Notes under the pieces: model-generated | What the model saw: only the letters and a program-made list of their open reading frames with translations | The model's database searches: none | Told to the model about the DNA's origin: nothing | Position numbers and translations under genes: made by a program | Assembly: GCA_001986395.2 (NCBI GenBank) | Contig: MQVO02000062.1 | Coordinates: forward strand, 35,371-99,370 | Direction: 5' to 3' | Length of the DNA: 64,000 nucleotides | Source of the DNA: Irpex lacteus | Lineage: Eukaryota; Basidiomycota; Agaricomycetes; Polyporales; Irpicaceae | Shown: one piece after another, positions 36,243-48,534 of the stretch | Layout of the letters: each line of letters opens with the position of its first letter | Position numbering within the stretch: position 1 is the first letter of the stretch

Positions 36243-37413
36243 TGCGTGGTAGGCATAATATGGAGGGGAAATGCAATGCATGAATGATACCGGCGAGCAT
36301 TGTCTTCCTCGTGTTCGCGTGTTTCTACGTGAAAGCGCTCCAGATTATACCGATTTCGCGCAGCGCTAACTTGAACATAAGCAGGCTACGCCAGGACAGG
36401 GGGTAACAGTGCAACTGCCTCCCGACGTGGGACTGTATTGAGCTTAGTCATTGAGCATGGGATTTATATGCTGTCTTTCTGCGTTATGATCTTAGCAAGT
36501 TGGTTAGCAGTCTCTATACTGTAGTATGGTAACTGGTAATCTGTATCCACGTACCCGTGACATTTCCTGAATTCCCGAAAATCCAAGGATTCTCTGGGAT
36601 AATGAATACAAAGTGTACCACTTCTACTAGCATTTAGTCGAGAAAAAGGTGGGCGTATTGAGGGGACGGGCGTGCACGAGCATGAGAAACGTCGTGGTTG
36701 GAGTAAAACCTCACTGAAACTTCTTTATCCGGCAATAAGGTGATCGTTGAATAAGCGCTCAACATCCTAACACGCGTGCTGCCGGTAAACTGACGTTGCC
36801 TCTGCTTTAATCGCAAAGTTTTGAGATTCCAACGCAAACCTTGGATACATAGAAAGAAGCTGGTATGCATAGTTCTGCCGCAGATGTAGTCACAGGCCTA
36901 CGGCTGCGCCTCTTGGAATGTTAGAACATTGGTATGGTCGTCCGAATTCCATCATTCCACGTCTACTTGCAACCCGGCTAAGGTCCTCCTATAAGAGCAC
37001 TTCCCCCTACCTAAACTATCCAAGATCTTTCTTATAGCTGTAAGTAATATGTGTTTTTGGCGAGTCCTCAGTCAGGCCTCAGGCCTCAGGCTCCAGCCTT
37101 TGTAGATTGAGCCGATATACTTAGGAGGGAACCCTGCACCGGATGAGATAGCGACATTCATGTACAGTAGTATTGCACCTGAAGCACTTTGCGTTACTTG
37201 CTTTCCTTCACACCTCAGACGTTCATTATTCATGTGCAGTATGATAAGGATGTATTGCAATGCAGAGTTATTAGTACAACATGAACGTATGTATGCTGTG
37301 AAGCGAATGCTAGTGGTATACAGAATGAGATGATGAGGAAGATAGAAGCACATGAGAGAGAGAAACAAACAGAAAACTACACAAATCCCAACGGAAAAGT
37401 AACAGAAGAGAGA

Positions 37414-39417
37414 CTAGAAGAAATCCCATTCGTCCTCCCACTCCCTCATGAAAAGAGGTCTCAACATGTCCAATCTCTCCTGCGTGAATGTCTTGGGCGC
37501 CGGCACGGAGTCGACTGGTGTCTTCGACTCCTGGACCTTCTCGGCGCCGTCAACGGACAGAGGAAGCTCCGTCTGAGACACCAAGTCAGGTGTTGTGGGA
37601 GGTACATCCGACTCTGTGTCTGCATCTCCGTCCATGACTTGGTCAGTCTCGAGCTGTGGTATCAACGACTCGCGATATTCGGGCTCGGAGGTGATTTCGA
37701 TGGTCGGGAGGTCCTCAGATTCTTGTGCAAGTGGCTCTGAGGAGGGTGCGGGTTTGGGTGCAGGAGTTGGATCGACAGACATGGCGTTATCGGGAGCGGA
37801 GGTGGAAGCGGAGGTGGGTTCGGGTGTGGAATCAGACGGTTCGGTAGCCATCTGCTCGTCGGTAGACTCGGGTTGAGGTAATGAAGGCTCGTCGGCGGGC
37901 GTGGTGAAGTCTTCAGAAAGCCGCTCGGCAGGGTTGACGTCGCTGTCGATAGGCGTCTCTTCGCTAGTTGAAGCTTGGGGTACGTCAACCTCCATCTCCT
38001 CAACAGGCTGAGACGACTCTTCACGAGACTCCTCAGCTGCGTCAGAAATGGGGACGTCGACGGTAGCGGCCTGCTCCCTTTGCTTCTGCCAAGCCTTCCA
38101 CAGAGCGACTTTCAACCGCTCAATCCTCCCAGCCTCCTTCTCGACACTCCTGACCGTCTCTCTTCTCTGCTTCCTGACTGTCTGGTCTCCGCCACTCTCA
38201 ACACCATCGAGCTTCGTCAGAATACGCGACAACTCCTCCTCGTACATGTGCACGGGAGCGTTTGTCGGGGTGTACGCGAGCTTCGGTGCCTGGACGCCTT
38301 CGAGCTCCTCACCTTCGAGAAGGGAGGACAAGTCGGCGGGGACTGGGATGGAGATATGCTCGTGGCTGTGGATGTCCGATCCCGGCGTGGCATAGTCCAA
38401 GGTCGAAGGGAGAGTGAATGCCTTTTGGAGCTCAGCAAATTTGGCAGCTTGCTCGGCGATGATGCGCAGGGCGCGATGACGACGCCAGCGAGCCTGAATC
38501 TTGGTGGCTGCTTCGATTTGCTGTTCGGTGGGCACCTCACGAGCTTGAGGTTTGGGCGATGGCTCGCGTTGAGCGGTAGGCGCGGGCTTAGCAACAGGAG
38601 ATGTGGGTGTACGGATAGGAATGCGCTCGTGTGGTGGTGAACGAGAAGCGGTGCGCTCAACAGGCGAGGGGGCGGCGGGGGAAGGGGTAGGTGTTGGTCG
38701 AGCACGAGGTGACATTGTTCGAGCTCTGCGTGAAAGAGGCTAGAGAATTGATCAGCATACAATTGTCGAACGAGGGAGGCAGACGAGACTTACAGATTCT
38801 TGAGACTTCGACTGTGCCATGCGTGGTGGTCTGAAACCGAAGAACTCCTCGAAAGGTGAGATCGGCGAGGACTCTCGGGACTGCTGCTGCTGTCTACGAA
38901 GCAGCTCCTGCTCGAGTCTCCTGCGCTCTCGTTCTTCGGCCTCCCTCTGCAACTGCATCCTGCGTTCCTCCTCCTCTAGCATCCTCCTCCTCCTCCGCTC
39001 CTCCTCCAACTCCATCATACGTCTTCTTCTCTCCCTCTCCTCCAGCATCCTGAGCCTTTCACGTTCGCGCTCTCTCTCGAGTTCGAGAGCCGCTAAGCGT
39101 TGGCGATCGAGGTTCGAAGGGTAACCGTAGGCAGATCGACGGCGAGATGGATAGCCGTAGTCATAGGCAGGCGTGCCATATCCGCCGTACATATCTTCGT
39201 CTTCATCGGAGAGATAAGCGTTGTGCGCAGATTCGTATGCTTGTCTTGCGAGCCTCGCACGAGCAGCGCGGTTTCGCGCCTCTTCTTGAGCCCGCAGTGC
39301 GTCGGCATACTGGCGACGAGCAGCTTCTTCCTCGGCTAGTGCTTGGAAGTAATCAGAGTCGGGGCGGGCGTACGAGTACGTCGGTGCGCCGTAAGGGAAG
39401 TAGCTGGTAGGGAACAT
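37414..39417 (-). CDS. BAG-domain co-chaperone with IQ motif
   Basis: Two exons, 39417..38794 and 38739..37414, phase 0, giving 649 aa. The splice uses TCTCTAG at 38745..38740; the nearer CGCAG acceptor would shift the frame to an early stop. Residues ~1-90 are Tyr/Ala/Arg-rich; ~105-190 is a strongly charged Glu/Arg coiled coil. A Pro-rich segment is followed by an IQ-type motif (EAATKIQARWRRHRALR), then by a BAG domain near 350-420 with HMYEEELSRILTKLDGVES and RSVEKEAGRIERLKVAL. The long tail is acidic and disordered, ending MREWEDEWDFF. By family the BAG domain binds the Hsp70 ATPase domain and promotes nucleotide release. The IQ motif suggests calmodulin binding, a pairing known from plant BAG proteins. 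Confidence 0.8.
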
Positions 39418-42400
39418 AGTTGTGGTAGTAGTGTGCGTGTGTGATGCGTGTAAGTCAGTGACGACGAATAGGAGGGCATGCGGAGGAGGCGAGGCTTATG
39501 TACCTTGACCATCTTCATTCCTGAATATTCGACCTTCGTCGTCGTTTCGCAGAACGTCGGTATTGAGGAGCCGAAGTCTCGAGAACATGTTCGTCGGGTG
39601 ACGCAGATGATGCCCGAAATTTCTCGAACGACTGCCGTTTTGGGAAGTCGTCGGGCAGGCGCCTCCATCTCCGGGTTTGACCGCGAGGTTTGGCGCCAGT
39701 ATGATTCTTGAACTCGTCCACGACATCCGCGTAGGTGCATCACTTATTGTTGGTAAGAATAGCGGTGCAGCAACTCAAGGATCAGCATTTCATTTATTCC
39801 CTACCTCCCGACAGTCAACGCCGTAGTCCGAAATAATTTCAATTTCACTTGAAGGCCATTCCCGCCTGTGTTTTCGCAGCAACATTGGAGTTCCTCCAGG
39901 TTTGGTGTCGAACCGTACATGCTCTGACTTTTGTTACTCTCATACCAATCTTCCACGAAACCGTCCTACAGCGACAACCATACTAATGCTAGTGCTGCAG
40001 GTTTTTGTCTCGTGAAGAACATGCAGCGGCGCTGTAAGCTTATGTCTGTAGTCGTCATACAAGCTCAAACGCCTCGCCTGACAGGCATGCGCTCAGTTAG
40101 AGCTCCCTACTTATTTTGAATCATGGGTAATAGCTGACACTTGCGCTCACGGAAAGGCAGTTGTACCCAATGGTATCCAGCCGTTGGGGCCACCTGTATT
40201 CATCGAGTGAAAATAACAGATTTGTTACAGTTACATGGAGACTGGACATACAGCTCAGAGGCCGCATCCATACTTCACATGGCTAGTATTTTCGTTCTCC
40301 ACTCCAGGTGAGTGTTCGACACTTCCTACAGTTGACATGTTGATTCTCTATCTTCCTGCTTCTGAACAAACATACACCCCCAGATCGCGAACAGACGATA
40401 CGTCGGCACGTACCTCACTGCGAGCCGACTCGGCCGGTGCCAACCTCTGGTGTGGCGTCCCTCTCGATCGTGATCGTACTCGAGTCTCTTCGCCTCTTTC
40501 AAGCTGTCAGGCTGCAGCGTACATGTCGGTGAGTGTGTATTGCACATGACTGAAATTGGACGCCTGTGCGTCCAAGTTGTATCAGATGACCCTCGCTTCG
40601 CATTGAAATCGTCTGACGACGTGCCTCTTTCTCGACAGAAACCTTCCTGGATGGTGTGGATCCCTCTTTTCTGTTTTCTGCGGTGCGCGTCTGTACCTGT
40701 CGCCCTGAAGTCTAGCAAGGATGGTAAGTACACGAAGCCCATATTCATTCAAGGGCATACGTGTCTCGAGGACCTTCCGGGGATCACACGACCACGTCTG
40801 CCGCTAACACTCTCAATTGAAACCCCCAGGTTCCAGACTTGGAGAACCGCTGCATGCACAGGCAGGGACGAGTGACGCTTGTCGATGTAGACGATCGATA
40901 GTGACGATCGTAGGCGCAAGTAGGTCATTTGTTTCTGACGCGTCCAGGTCGTGTGTGTTTTGTGCCCTCGAAAGCAGTGCTTATTTGTCATCTGATGACT
41001 TGCTATCTACTAAGTACACGCTCACACACTCCTGACCCCCAGAAAAGCTCGACACATTCACCTGCCAGTCGTATGCATCGAGACTAGGAGTTGCAGGGAA
41101 GTTGATAATGGGGTAACTTGAGAGAATGCAAGCTAACGTCGTCATGAAATAGAGCATTGATAGAAAAACAAAAAGCCTAGTGGATGTCGATGACTTGCAG
41201 ACGTCGTTCACGTCAGTGTCTTATAATTGCACTATAGTTCTTAATAGGGTCCACCCTCGAAGTGACGGTACCTCCCACCCTCTGAATTCGATGGGCTTAG
41301 CTGCTCGAGACGTTCTGAGTGCCGTGCGTCCTGACTGTCTCGAAATAGCGCAATTCCACTGCGTCAAAGTCGATCTCCCGGACCCCCTTGAATTGTTCTG
41401 ATTTCAGTCTGAGTATATGTACGCGTTCTGGAACCTCACACAAGAAGCAGCACGAACATCGAAGGCTTTGGAACTCACGAACGATCGCGAATCGACAACT
41501 CGACGCGCACAGAACGGAAGCAACAACTCGAATTCTAGACTGGGGAAACTGAATTACGTTGACTTGCCCCGCATTCAATTGAACCTTCCTCGACGTGAAC
41601 CCCGCATCCGAGGTCAAGGGAAGTGGAGAAGGGGTGCACTGGAGAAGACGCGTGAGTATTCAAGGTCATCATTACGTCCGAATAGCTATAAATATATGAC
41701 ACAAGTAGTTCATCATAACCCTACTTTTCGAAGAGTACTCAGGGTGTTAATGAATCATTAATCATTGTTTGTTACGTCCCACGTAGAGTAACGAGTGGTG
41801 GCCACGGCTGGACTTCTGTGGTAGGATCCGAGAGTAATGCATATGAGTACACACGTGAGAGAGAAGAGAACGTGTGTAGATTGAATTGTGAGCAGCGAGA
41901 TCCGCGGGCCTGGGTAACTCATAACTCAGGAGCAGCAGTGGGCTCGAGACGGAATTCGAAGTTTGAACATCGGTCACACACGAGGAGGAATGGGATACAC
42001 ACTCATATGAAGAGGTGAGGCGAGTGGTCATGAATTCGAAGATTATACATTTACATCCGGGTCAAGCAAAACCGTAAGTATACGAAAGCAAACGAGGTGA
42101 GTATTTGTGCAAACAAGAATCTACGTATGGCAGACAAAAAGAGATGGTTGAAAGAAATCGTCCACGCGATCTACGTTGGCGAGCAAGAAACAAGGAGAAG
42201 ATGGGGCGTAGGGATGTGGTGGGTGAAACGAAAAAACATGCGCACACGAGAGTGCGTGTGCAGGAGTGTTGTACAGATACACGTCAGAACTAGCATCGGC
42301 TAGTCATGACCGTAACCAAGAAGCCTCACGAGGCTCATAAGGAAGGGTACACGCCCGGGCATGTGTAAGGCGGCGTACAGGGCGTTTTAAGTTCCTGTGT

Positions 42401-42702
42401 ACCGTAGACGTCGACGTGGCATGGGAAGGGAAGTGTCAGCACCAGTGGTGCAGCGCCTGTTGTGTATGTGTAACCGAGTCTGGAATACCAGAGACACGAT
42501 GCAACAGCGTTCAACGCTAACGTTCGCCACTATAGCTCACGAATCACGAGGGATGCATAATGCATACTACGGTCGCTCGAGGGTTTTCTAAGTCCTTATG
42601 TAGCGCACATGGAGCAGGGGATGCCAGGCGTTCGGAGATAGCATCGAGGAGTGGTGTGGTGATGATTGGTAAGGGAGGATAGCTCGGCGTACCAAAGAGT
42701 GC
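39418..42702. other. Long region without a confidently supported gene
   Basis: 3.3 kb. Several 100-140-aa frames overlap on opposite strands (40235..40549 and 40540..40875 plus, 40326..40748 minus, 41417..41761 plus, 41297..41617 minus). The minus frame near 41390-41300 reads REIDFDAVELRYFETVRTHG, faintly like the last exon of the small family. None can be joined into a gene with conserved motifs. A highly diverged gene may have been missed. Confidence 0.35.
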
Positions 42703-43305
42703 TTAGACGCATGGAGCGTCCTCTTCGGAGATGGATGACAAAGACGAGAATGACGATGAGCGCGAGGAAGCGCGCAGAGGTCGTGGGCGGTTGCCGTTCA
42801 TAGTGTTGCTGTTGCTGGAAGTAGAGCCTCCCCATCGAGGAGGGACAGACTGAGACGTCGAATAGATGACTTCCCCTTCCGCTTCCTCGTCTTCATCGAT
42901 GGTGTGGAGCGAGTCTGTGTCAGATGACGACGACTTGAGCGACCCAGACCGTGCGTCGCGATCGGACTCTGAGTTCTGCGAAGACAAAGGACGAAAAGGT
43001 GTGAGCGACGTGCTCTGCGTTGCCCGAAGAGGAAGGTGAGGAGGGCGTACCTCTGACTTGGAAGACGAATCTTCGAGCCATGCGGAGATCCTCCTTGAGA
43101 ACTCACGCTTGCGGAGGAATTCCAAACGCGCTCTGCGCTGCTCAGAGGTCTCGACGTACGGCTGCAGCCTCCCCCGGTGGTCGTATTGGACGGTGAGCTC
43201 TGGAGAGCTCCATGGCGAGTATTGTGCGGCGGGACTCGAGTTGATGTAGAAGGGCGTGATGCTGAGGTTAGGTTGCCTGCGGTCGCTGGAGGTAGATGCG
43301 AACAT
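42703..43305 (-). CDS. Hypothetical Ser/Arg-rich protein
   Basis: 200-aa frame from ATG at 43305. It begins MFASTSSDRRQPNLSITPFY and has TSEQRRARLEFLRKREFSRR near residue 53, a basic predicted helix, then an acidic Ser/Asp/Glu segment and a poly-Ser end. The segment 43051..42977 looks exactly like an intron (GTACGC..TTCGCAG, 75 nt) but is open and in frame, so the spliced product would be 175 aa. No domain recognised. The promoter lies toward 43306-43607, shared with a possible small divergent gene. Confidence 0.55.
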   Translation of the reverse strand: MFASTSSDRRQPNLSITPFYINSSPAAQYSPWSSPELTVQYDHRGRLQPYVETSEQRRARLEFLRKREFSRRISAWLEDSSSKSEVRPPHLPLRATQSTSLTPFRPLSSQNSESDRDARSGSLKSSSSDTDSLHTIDEDEEAEGEVIYSTSQSVPPRWGGSTSSNSNTMNGNRPRPLRASSRSSSFSSLSSISEEDAPCV

Positions 43306-43607
43306 GTTTGTTGGTGAGTTGTCGGCGGGAGGGCTTGAAACAAAGTGTTGGCGGAGGGGGGATTGAGGATGATCATTTGTTGGCTGCGGCAGCGGGACGT
43401 TATATAGATGCGTGGGCGGCTACGGTGCTGCAACAGGGTCTAGACCGGGTGGAGAGATTGGGAGGGCAATATTGATCGCGCCGTCGGGTGACCCCTGACA
43501 AATACTTTATTTGGAAATGCGCGACCCCCGCGCCGAAGGGTTGTTACCTCGGCACTGCCACCGAACAGACACAAACGCCGCGGAAAACGTAAGCTTTACG
43601 GCCTCCG

Positions 43608-43887
43608 ATGACTCGTCTTACACGCAATCATCACCCAAAGCAACCCACCAGCACGGCTCACTCATCCGAGTCCCGCAACAGCCGCGCGGATATTGAACGT
43701 CTGCTCGAAAACGAGGTGCGGCCTGTGATCAGTAATCCCACCGAAGAGTTGATACATAACACTCAGATGACTCATCCCGCACCGTCATCGTGAGTCCGCT
43801 TTGCGTAACGACGGAAGCTTTTTGTCGCTGACTCGCAGTACACAAGAACACACTGCACCACCCAACTCACAGGCTAAGACCAGCTAA
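43608..43887 (+). CDS. Possible small hypothetical protein
   Basis: Two exons, 43608..43789 and 43839..43887, joined by a GTGAGT..CGCAG intron to give 76 aa: MTRLTRNHHPKQPTSTAHSS, then DIERLLENEVRPVIS (a possible short helix), ending QAKTS. It is divergent from the gene starting at 43305. Evidence is only the start codon, clean splice sites and matching phase; no homologue is known to me. Confidence 0.3.
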
Positions 43888-44695
43888 GACGGTAGCACAT
43901 ATGAAAGCCTAGAACACCCTCCTATTAATGACAGCTGATGTTGGTAGATACGGGGGCGCAACGAAACACAAAGAGCCTTGTGTTCTCCTGGCGTTGCACC
44001 CTGAGTTCTACGGCCAGAACAGTAGCAAGACACCCGCTTCTCATGCTACAACAGTCACCAGGCCGATCGTTCGACCTCTTCTCCTCTCTTCTCTTCGCAG
44101 GCTGCTGCGTTGCGACTGTCCGCTCACTGCGCTACACGCAAAAATAGACGTTAGAGTTGACGGCATCGTGCGGCACAGATCGCACAGCGGAACTTCCCAC
44201 GATTGATCGAAATCACAGCGCCCACGCCACAAAGCTTCACTTCGGCGTCTCCCGTCTTCCGTGCCCGTGCTTACGTCCAATTCAACGTCTCGGATCGATA
44301 TCTCGACATGAATACGATCGCAGCGGAAAGATAGATTTCTGGAGACTTCCCGTAGATTCTGCATCGTGTTCAACACTGCACTCTGCATGCAAGATTCCAA
44401 CAATCTGTTATCAGGTGCAGACGTGGCCTCCGTGATAGAGTGGTATCAGTAATTTGATCTTGGTTACGTTACTCCAGTGTTACTCCTGAATGCACCAACG
44501 CGGCACCTTGGTATGTTCCTGGCTCGGCGATAGTACATAAGAGCAGTCTCACTATCTCAGCACCACTTGGCCACACACTAATTAGCACTTAGCTTATTAG
44601 GTAGGCAACGAGAGGGGTAAGTAGTCCTTCTACTCCTATTCATGGCTCGTGCTAAGCTCATTCGTAGTAGGGAACTCTCAATGCTTTGAGATAGC

Positions 44696-44730
44696 AAGTC
44701 TTCAAGTGCGATTGCCGCACTCGAAGACTT
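44696..44730. repeat. Short hairpin at the MITE border
   Basis: AAGTCTTCAAGTGCG and CGCACTCGAAGACTT pair with one mismatch around the 5-base loop ATTGC. The right arm ends where the MITE begins. Confidence 0.7.
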
Positions 44731-44731
44731 A

Positions 44732-45029
44732 GGCCCCGTTCGATGACACCGCTATCCGCCGCTATGTTATGCTACTAAGTATTCTCCGTTATGTTAGCTG
44801 CTTTGATGGTTAGTCAGCTCAGGTCACAACGTGTCACGACAAGGAGCCAATAGAAGGGAATAGAATGTGAGCAGACGTGACGAGAGGTGACTTACGGAAT
44901 AAATTAAAGGATAAGTCTAACAACGTTGTAACTGTATAGCAGTTGATAACAGAATGGTACTGACTTCTAGCCTTATTAGGTGCGATAACGTAGCGTAACG
45001 GGACCATAGCGATGTCATCGAACGGGGCC
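44732..45029. mobile_element. Tourist/PIF-Harbinger-like MITE
   Basis: A 298-bp element with terminal inverted repeats GGCCCCGTTCGATGACAYCG (one mismatch over ~24 bp). It is flanked by TTA at 44729..44731 and TTG at 45030..45032, consistent with a 3-bp TWA-type target duplication with one change. The GG..CGTT(C/T)G terminus and 3-bp duplication are typical of PIF/Harbinger MITEs. The interior is non-coding. Transposase must come from elsewhere. Confidence 0.7.
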
Positions 45030-45496
45030 TTGCTCTCTCAAGCAGTTCGCATTTACATCTCCGGGGACAAGGGCACGCGTGCACTGATTGGTCATGGATA
45101 CGTGGATAGGGCCTCAGCGGCAGGGTCACCGACCGAAGCTGTGCTGAGTAAGTGATAGTAAAGCACTAACAGTTTCTTGATAATAGGAGGGCTCAAAATT
45201 CGTTCATACAACGGCGCTCAATTGACGGTGGACCACGTCAAGCAAAGTGCCAGTGTACAGTTTAGAACTACAGTGAGTATTAGATGCCTCATGGTTTCTG
45301 AGAACATTTTCGTCGTGCTATTTGACCCCAGTTGTACCTATGCTGAGTACTGAGAGCACAATGAAGAAACGTTCCGAGTCAGACGTGATGATAAATATTC
45401 GAACACTGCGTGATAATGCACAAACGATGATTACTGTAACTGGCTCAAAAAGAAAATGCGTACGAATCTACCACCCATCTACGTCTACCACCATAA

Positions 45497-48400
45497 CTAT
45501 AGCTCATCATGCTTCGTAGGCTCAGCTCCCTCCGCCGACCCCGACCCCGTCTTCGAACTCGAACTCGAGCTCGACGTCGTTTTCTTCCTCGGCACCTTCT
45601 TCCTCACCAACTTCTGCAACGCAGTCTCCAACACCTTCGCCCTCGACCTCAATTCGCTCGACTCCACCGCCGGGTCCTGATAATACTTAACAGCCTTCTG
45701 CTTCTCCACCACCTCATTCAACCATATCTCGTGCTCCTTGAGCGTCTTCTCTAGCGAGTCGATCTCCTCTTGTGTGTACTTGGACGGGTCGCCGCCCTGT
45801 GCTTCGACGGACAAGTTCATCTTGGCTTCGGTGATGAACATCCGCGTTTGCCAGTTCCACATTTGACTGTTGTTGAGCGCGTGGGGGAACTCTTTGATCT
45901 CGCTGTACCGATGCATGACAGGTTTCTCGAATTTCCTATAGGCAAACGTAGACGTTAGTCAACGCACAGCACAATATGTACCGAAATCAACGGAGTAAAA
46001 GATACTCACTCGAGATCAGTGCGGTGCTTAATGTAATCCGTCGTCGACGCATGATCGCCCTCTTCGTGCAGCCAGTTGAACGTCTCCTCGAGCTTCTGGC
46101 CGAGTTCCTTGCGTTCTTCCTCCTGGGAGCACTTCCGGAACGGAGTGTCGCCCTCTTCTTCGAGCAGGTCACGTACGCGATAGAGGTATGCCTCCAATGC
46201 GTTCCTCGCTTCCTCTTTACGACGCGTCGCAGCCTCGGCGATATCAATCGCACGCAGTCTATGAAGGGAATAAACCTGTTAGTGGTGATCGCAGCCACAC
46301 TAATGAACCAAGTCTTACCTATCGCGAGCGGTCCTCTTCTCAGCTGCCGTCATAGGAGGAATCGACGACCACTTGATCTCAACCTTGAGAGGGATCGTAT
46401 CCTTCGGCTTCTCTTTCTCCTTCTCCTTCTTGTCATCGCTCGCAGTCTCACCGGATGCACTCGCAGACGAGCTCGAAGTCGACCCAGGACGCGCCTCCGT
46501 CTCGGTCTCCTTCCCGCTCTCCGTCTCCGAAGACGCCACGTTGTTGAGCAAACTCTTCAGCTTGCCCGTGAGAGAATCGTCCTTGATCTCGCCAAACGCC
46601 ACGACATCCTGTACGTTCGTGAACCCGGACTCGGAGAGCACGACCGTCGCTTTGATCACAGGATCGGTGGCGCCGGCCTCGGTCAACTGCTTCAGCGCGT
46701 CTTGCACGCCTGTGATCTCTGCCTCGAGGATGTCACTAGGGTACCCACTGTCAAGATGGAGCAAATATGACGATTTAGTTAGAGGTATGTGTGCCTGAGA
46801 TGAACATGAAATGACGTACGAAACGGGGGCGTTCTTGTACGTGAGCTTGAGTGCAAAGTCATCCTTGCGTTTGAATGTCAGCGTCTTCTTGCTCCCATGC
46901 TTGGATCCGGACGGGAACACGAGCGTGTTGATCGTGCGCGGTTGCGCGGCTTTGGACTTGGTCTCGGAGTTGTACGAGACGTGGATATCGTACGCCGTGA
47001 TGTCAGTCACTCGGATGTCCTTGGTCTTGAATTGTCGGCTGAGACTGGCACCGTGGAGAGCAGCACCTGCGCGACAACGTGATTAGAGATCTCTGATTGC
47101 CCAGCAGGCTATGGATGTACACGTACCCAATACGGCAGCCTCGTCTGCATTTACGTTCAATGCAATCTTCGACCTGTAGGATTTACCATTAGCCACGTCA
47201 TCTCTATGAAGGCAACATCTCCACTCACTCGCCAACTGCAGCTTTGACAGCGGCCTGGATCATGGGCGTGCGCGAGGCACCACCAGCAAGAATGACACTT
47301 GTTACGTTATCCTGGTAAAGAGGCTCAGTTCGAAGCTCCATCCGATGTGAAAACAACCCGGAACTTACCAACGTGAGGCCAGCGTGGGAGAGAGCATCGA
47401 AGATGGGCTTTGCGAAACGGATCTTCAGGTCTTTACACGCGGTCTCGAACTCTTTACGCGTGACCTTCGACCGGTAGTCGATGTCAAACGCAACGCTCTC
47501 GACCTACATAGCCATGTGAGATGAGTAATTACGCTGGCGAGTCAATAGCCGTACCGATGAATGAGCCTCTGCGTTTGCGCTTAGAATGGCCTTTACGCGA
47601 CCCGCCTCCTTCCACAACTTCGCCATACCCCGCTTGTCCTGACGAATATCCTTCTTATGCTTCTTGTTGAAGTCGTTGATAAGAATCTCGCGAAGACGAC
47701 GGTCCAGTTCGGTACCTCCGGTGGACCTATCGAAGCCAACTCCCTTGACCGCGAGCGACGTTGGTGAGTTCTTCTTGCCCTCCGAGCTGAAGCCCACGAC
47801 AGTCGCTCGTATTGACGATGCACCTGCGTCGTAGATGATATGATACTCTGGCTTCTCAGTGAAGGTCCTCGTCATGGCATAGTTGACAGCTACAGCCGTT
47901 CCGTCGTGGATCAACGCGAGAGTCTTCATGCCTGCGATTTCGATGGCGTCCACCACTGCGTCTCTCTCCTGGACCGTGTAATACGGTGGCACAGTCAAAA
48001 TAACGTCAACAACCTTCTCCTGTGCTGCAGATTCCGCTAGCCCACGAATGTACGCGAGCTGCATTGCGACAAGTTCTTCGACACTCCATTCCGTTCCGTC
48101 GGAGCGCTTCAGAGCGACCGTACCCCGTGTGGTCTCTGCGAGCTCTGCGGTGGATATGGACTTGTAGAACGAGACCGCTTGTGAGTTATATGGTGCGGCC
48201 TGCAGGTACTTTAGTGAAGAGAAGGAGTCTGCTGGGAATCTTCCGGCCTGTGCGTCCAAAGAAAGTTAAGGTTGAGTAGTATAGGTGTAAACGGAAGTGT
48301 GCGCACGATATTGAATGCATCTCCGCCAAACAGCCTATCCTCTCTTTTCCACCCAACCGTCGACTGAATCTTTCTCTTCGAACTCCGATCTAGTAGGACG

Positions 48401-48534
48401 TCGAACGGGACTCCAGGGGACATTAACGAGGCCTTGATCCAGTCAGAGCCATAGTCTATCGCCAGGACCGAGGCCAGCACATTTTGTGAGAATATAGAGA
48501 GACATAACACGAGAAAGACTGTTATACGAGTCAT
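45497..48534 (-). CDS. lhs1: ER lumenal Hsp70-like chaperone (Lhs1/GRP170)
   Basis: Nine exons: 48534..48307, 48247..47555, 47503..47369, 47311..47229, 47173..47127, 47066..46820, 46747..46319, 46258..46010, 45935..45497, giving 849 aa with consistent phases. A signal peptide (ITVFLVLCLSIFSQNVLA) is followed by the Hsp70 ATPase domain: VLAIDYGSDWIKASL, IHDGTAVAVNYA, YDAGASSIRATVVGF, VILAGGASRTPMI and DEAAVLGAALHGA. Then come a beta domain, an acidic Ser/Lys-rich insertion and a helical C-terminal domain ending in KHDEL, an ER-retrieval signal. GRP170/Lhs1 proteins act as nucleotide-exchange factors for BiP/Kar2 and hold unfolded proteins during import into the ER. Confidence 0.95.

Larger units (their letters stand above)
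34573..37413. other. Gene-poor region between copy E and the BAG gene
   Basis: 2.8 kb without a supported gene. It includes a possible family relic (listed separately) and a small GGCCTCAGGCCTCAGGC repeat near 37076-37093. Confidence 0.4.
43888..45496. other. Gene-poor region with a MITE
   Basis: Contains overlapping frames at 43928..44206 (+) and 44041..44403 (-) with no recognisable motif, then a hairpin and a Tourist-like MITE (both listed). 45130-45496 shows nothing clear. Confidence 0.4.

Noticed and set aside
37975..38640. 221-aa plus-strand frame antisense to the BAG gene
   Set aside because: Leu-rich antisense shadow with no motif.
40326..40748. 140-aa minus frame and overlapping plus frames as a gene
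   Set aside because: No motif, no convincing splice partner, and frames on both strands are equally long.
44041..44403. 120-aa minus frame
   Set aside because: Overlaps a plus frame of similar length; no recognisable features or start context.
45976..46770. 264-aa plus-strand frame antisense to lhs1
   Set aside because: Runs over spliced lhs1 exons and introns; antisense shadow.
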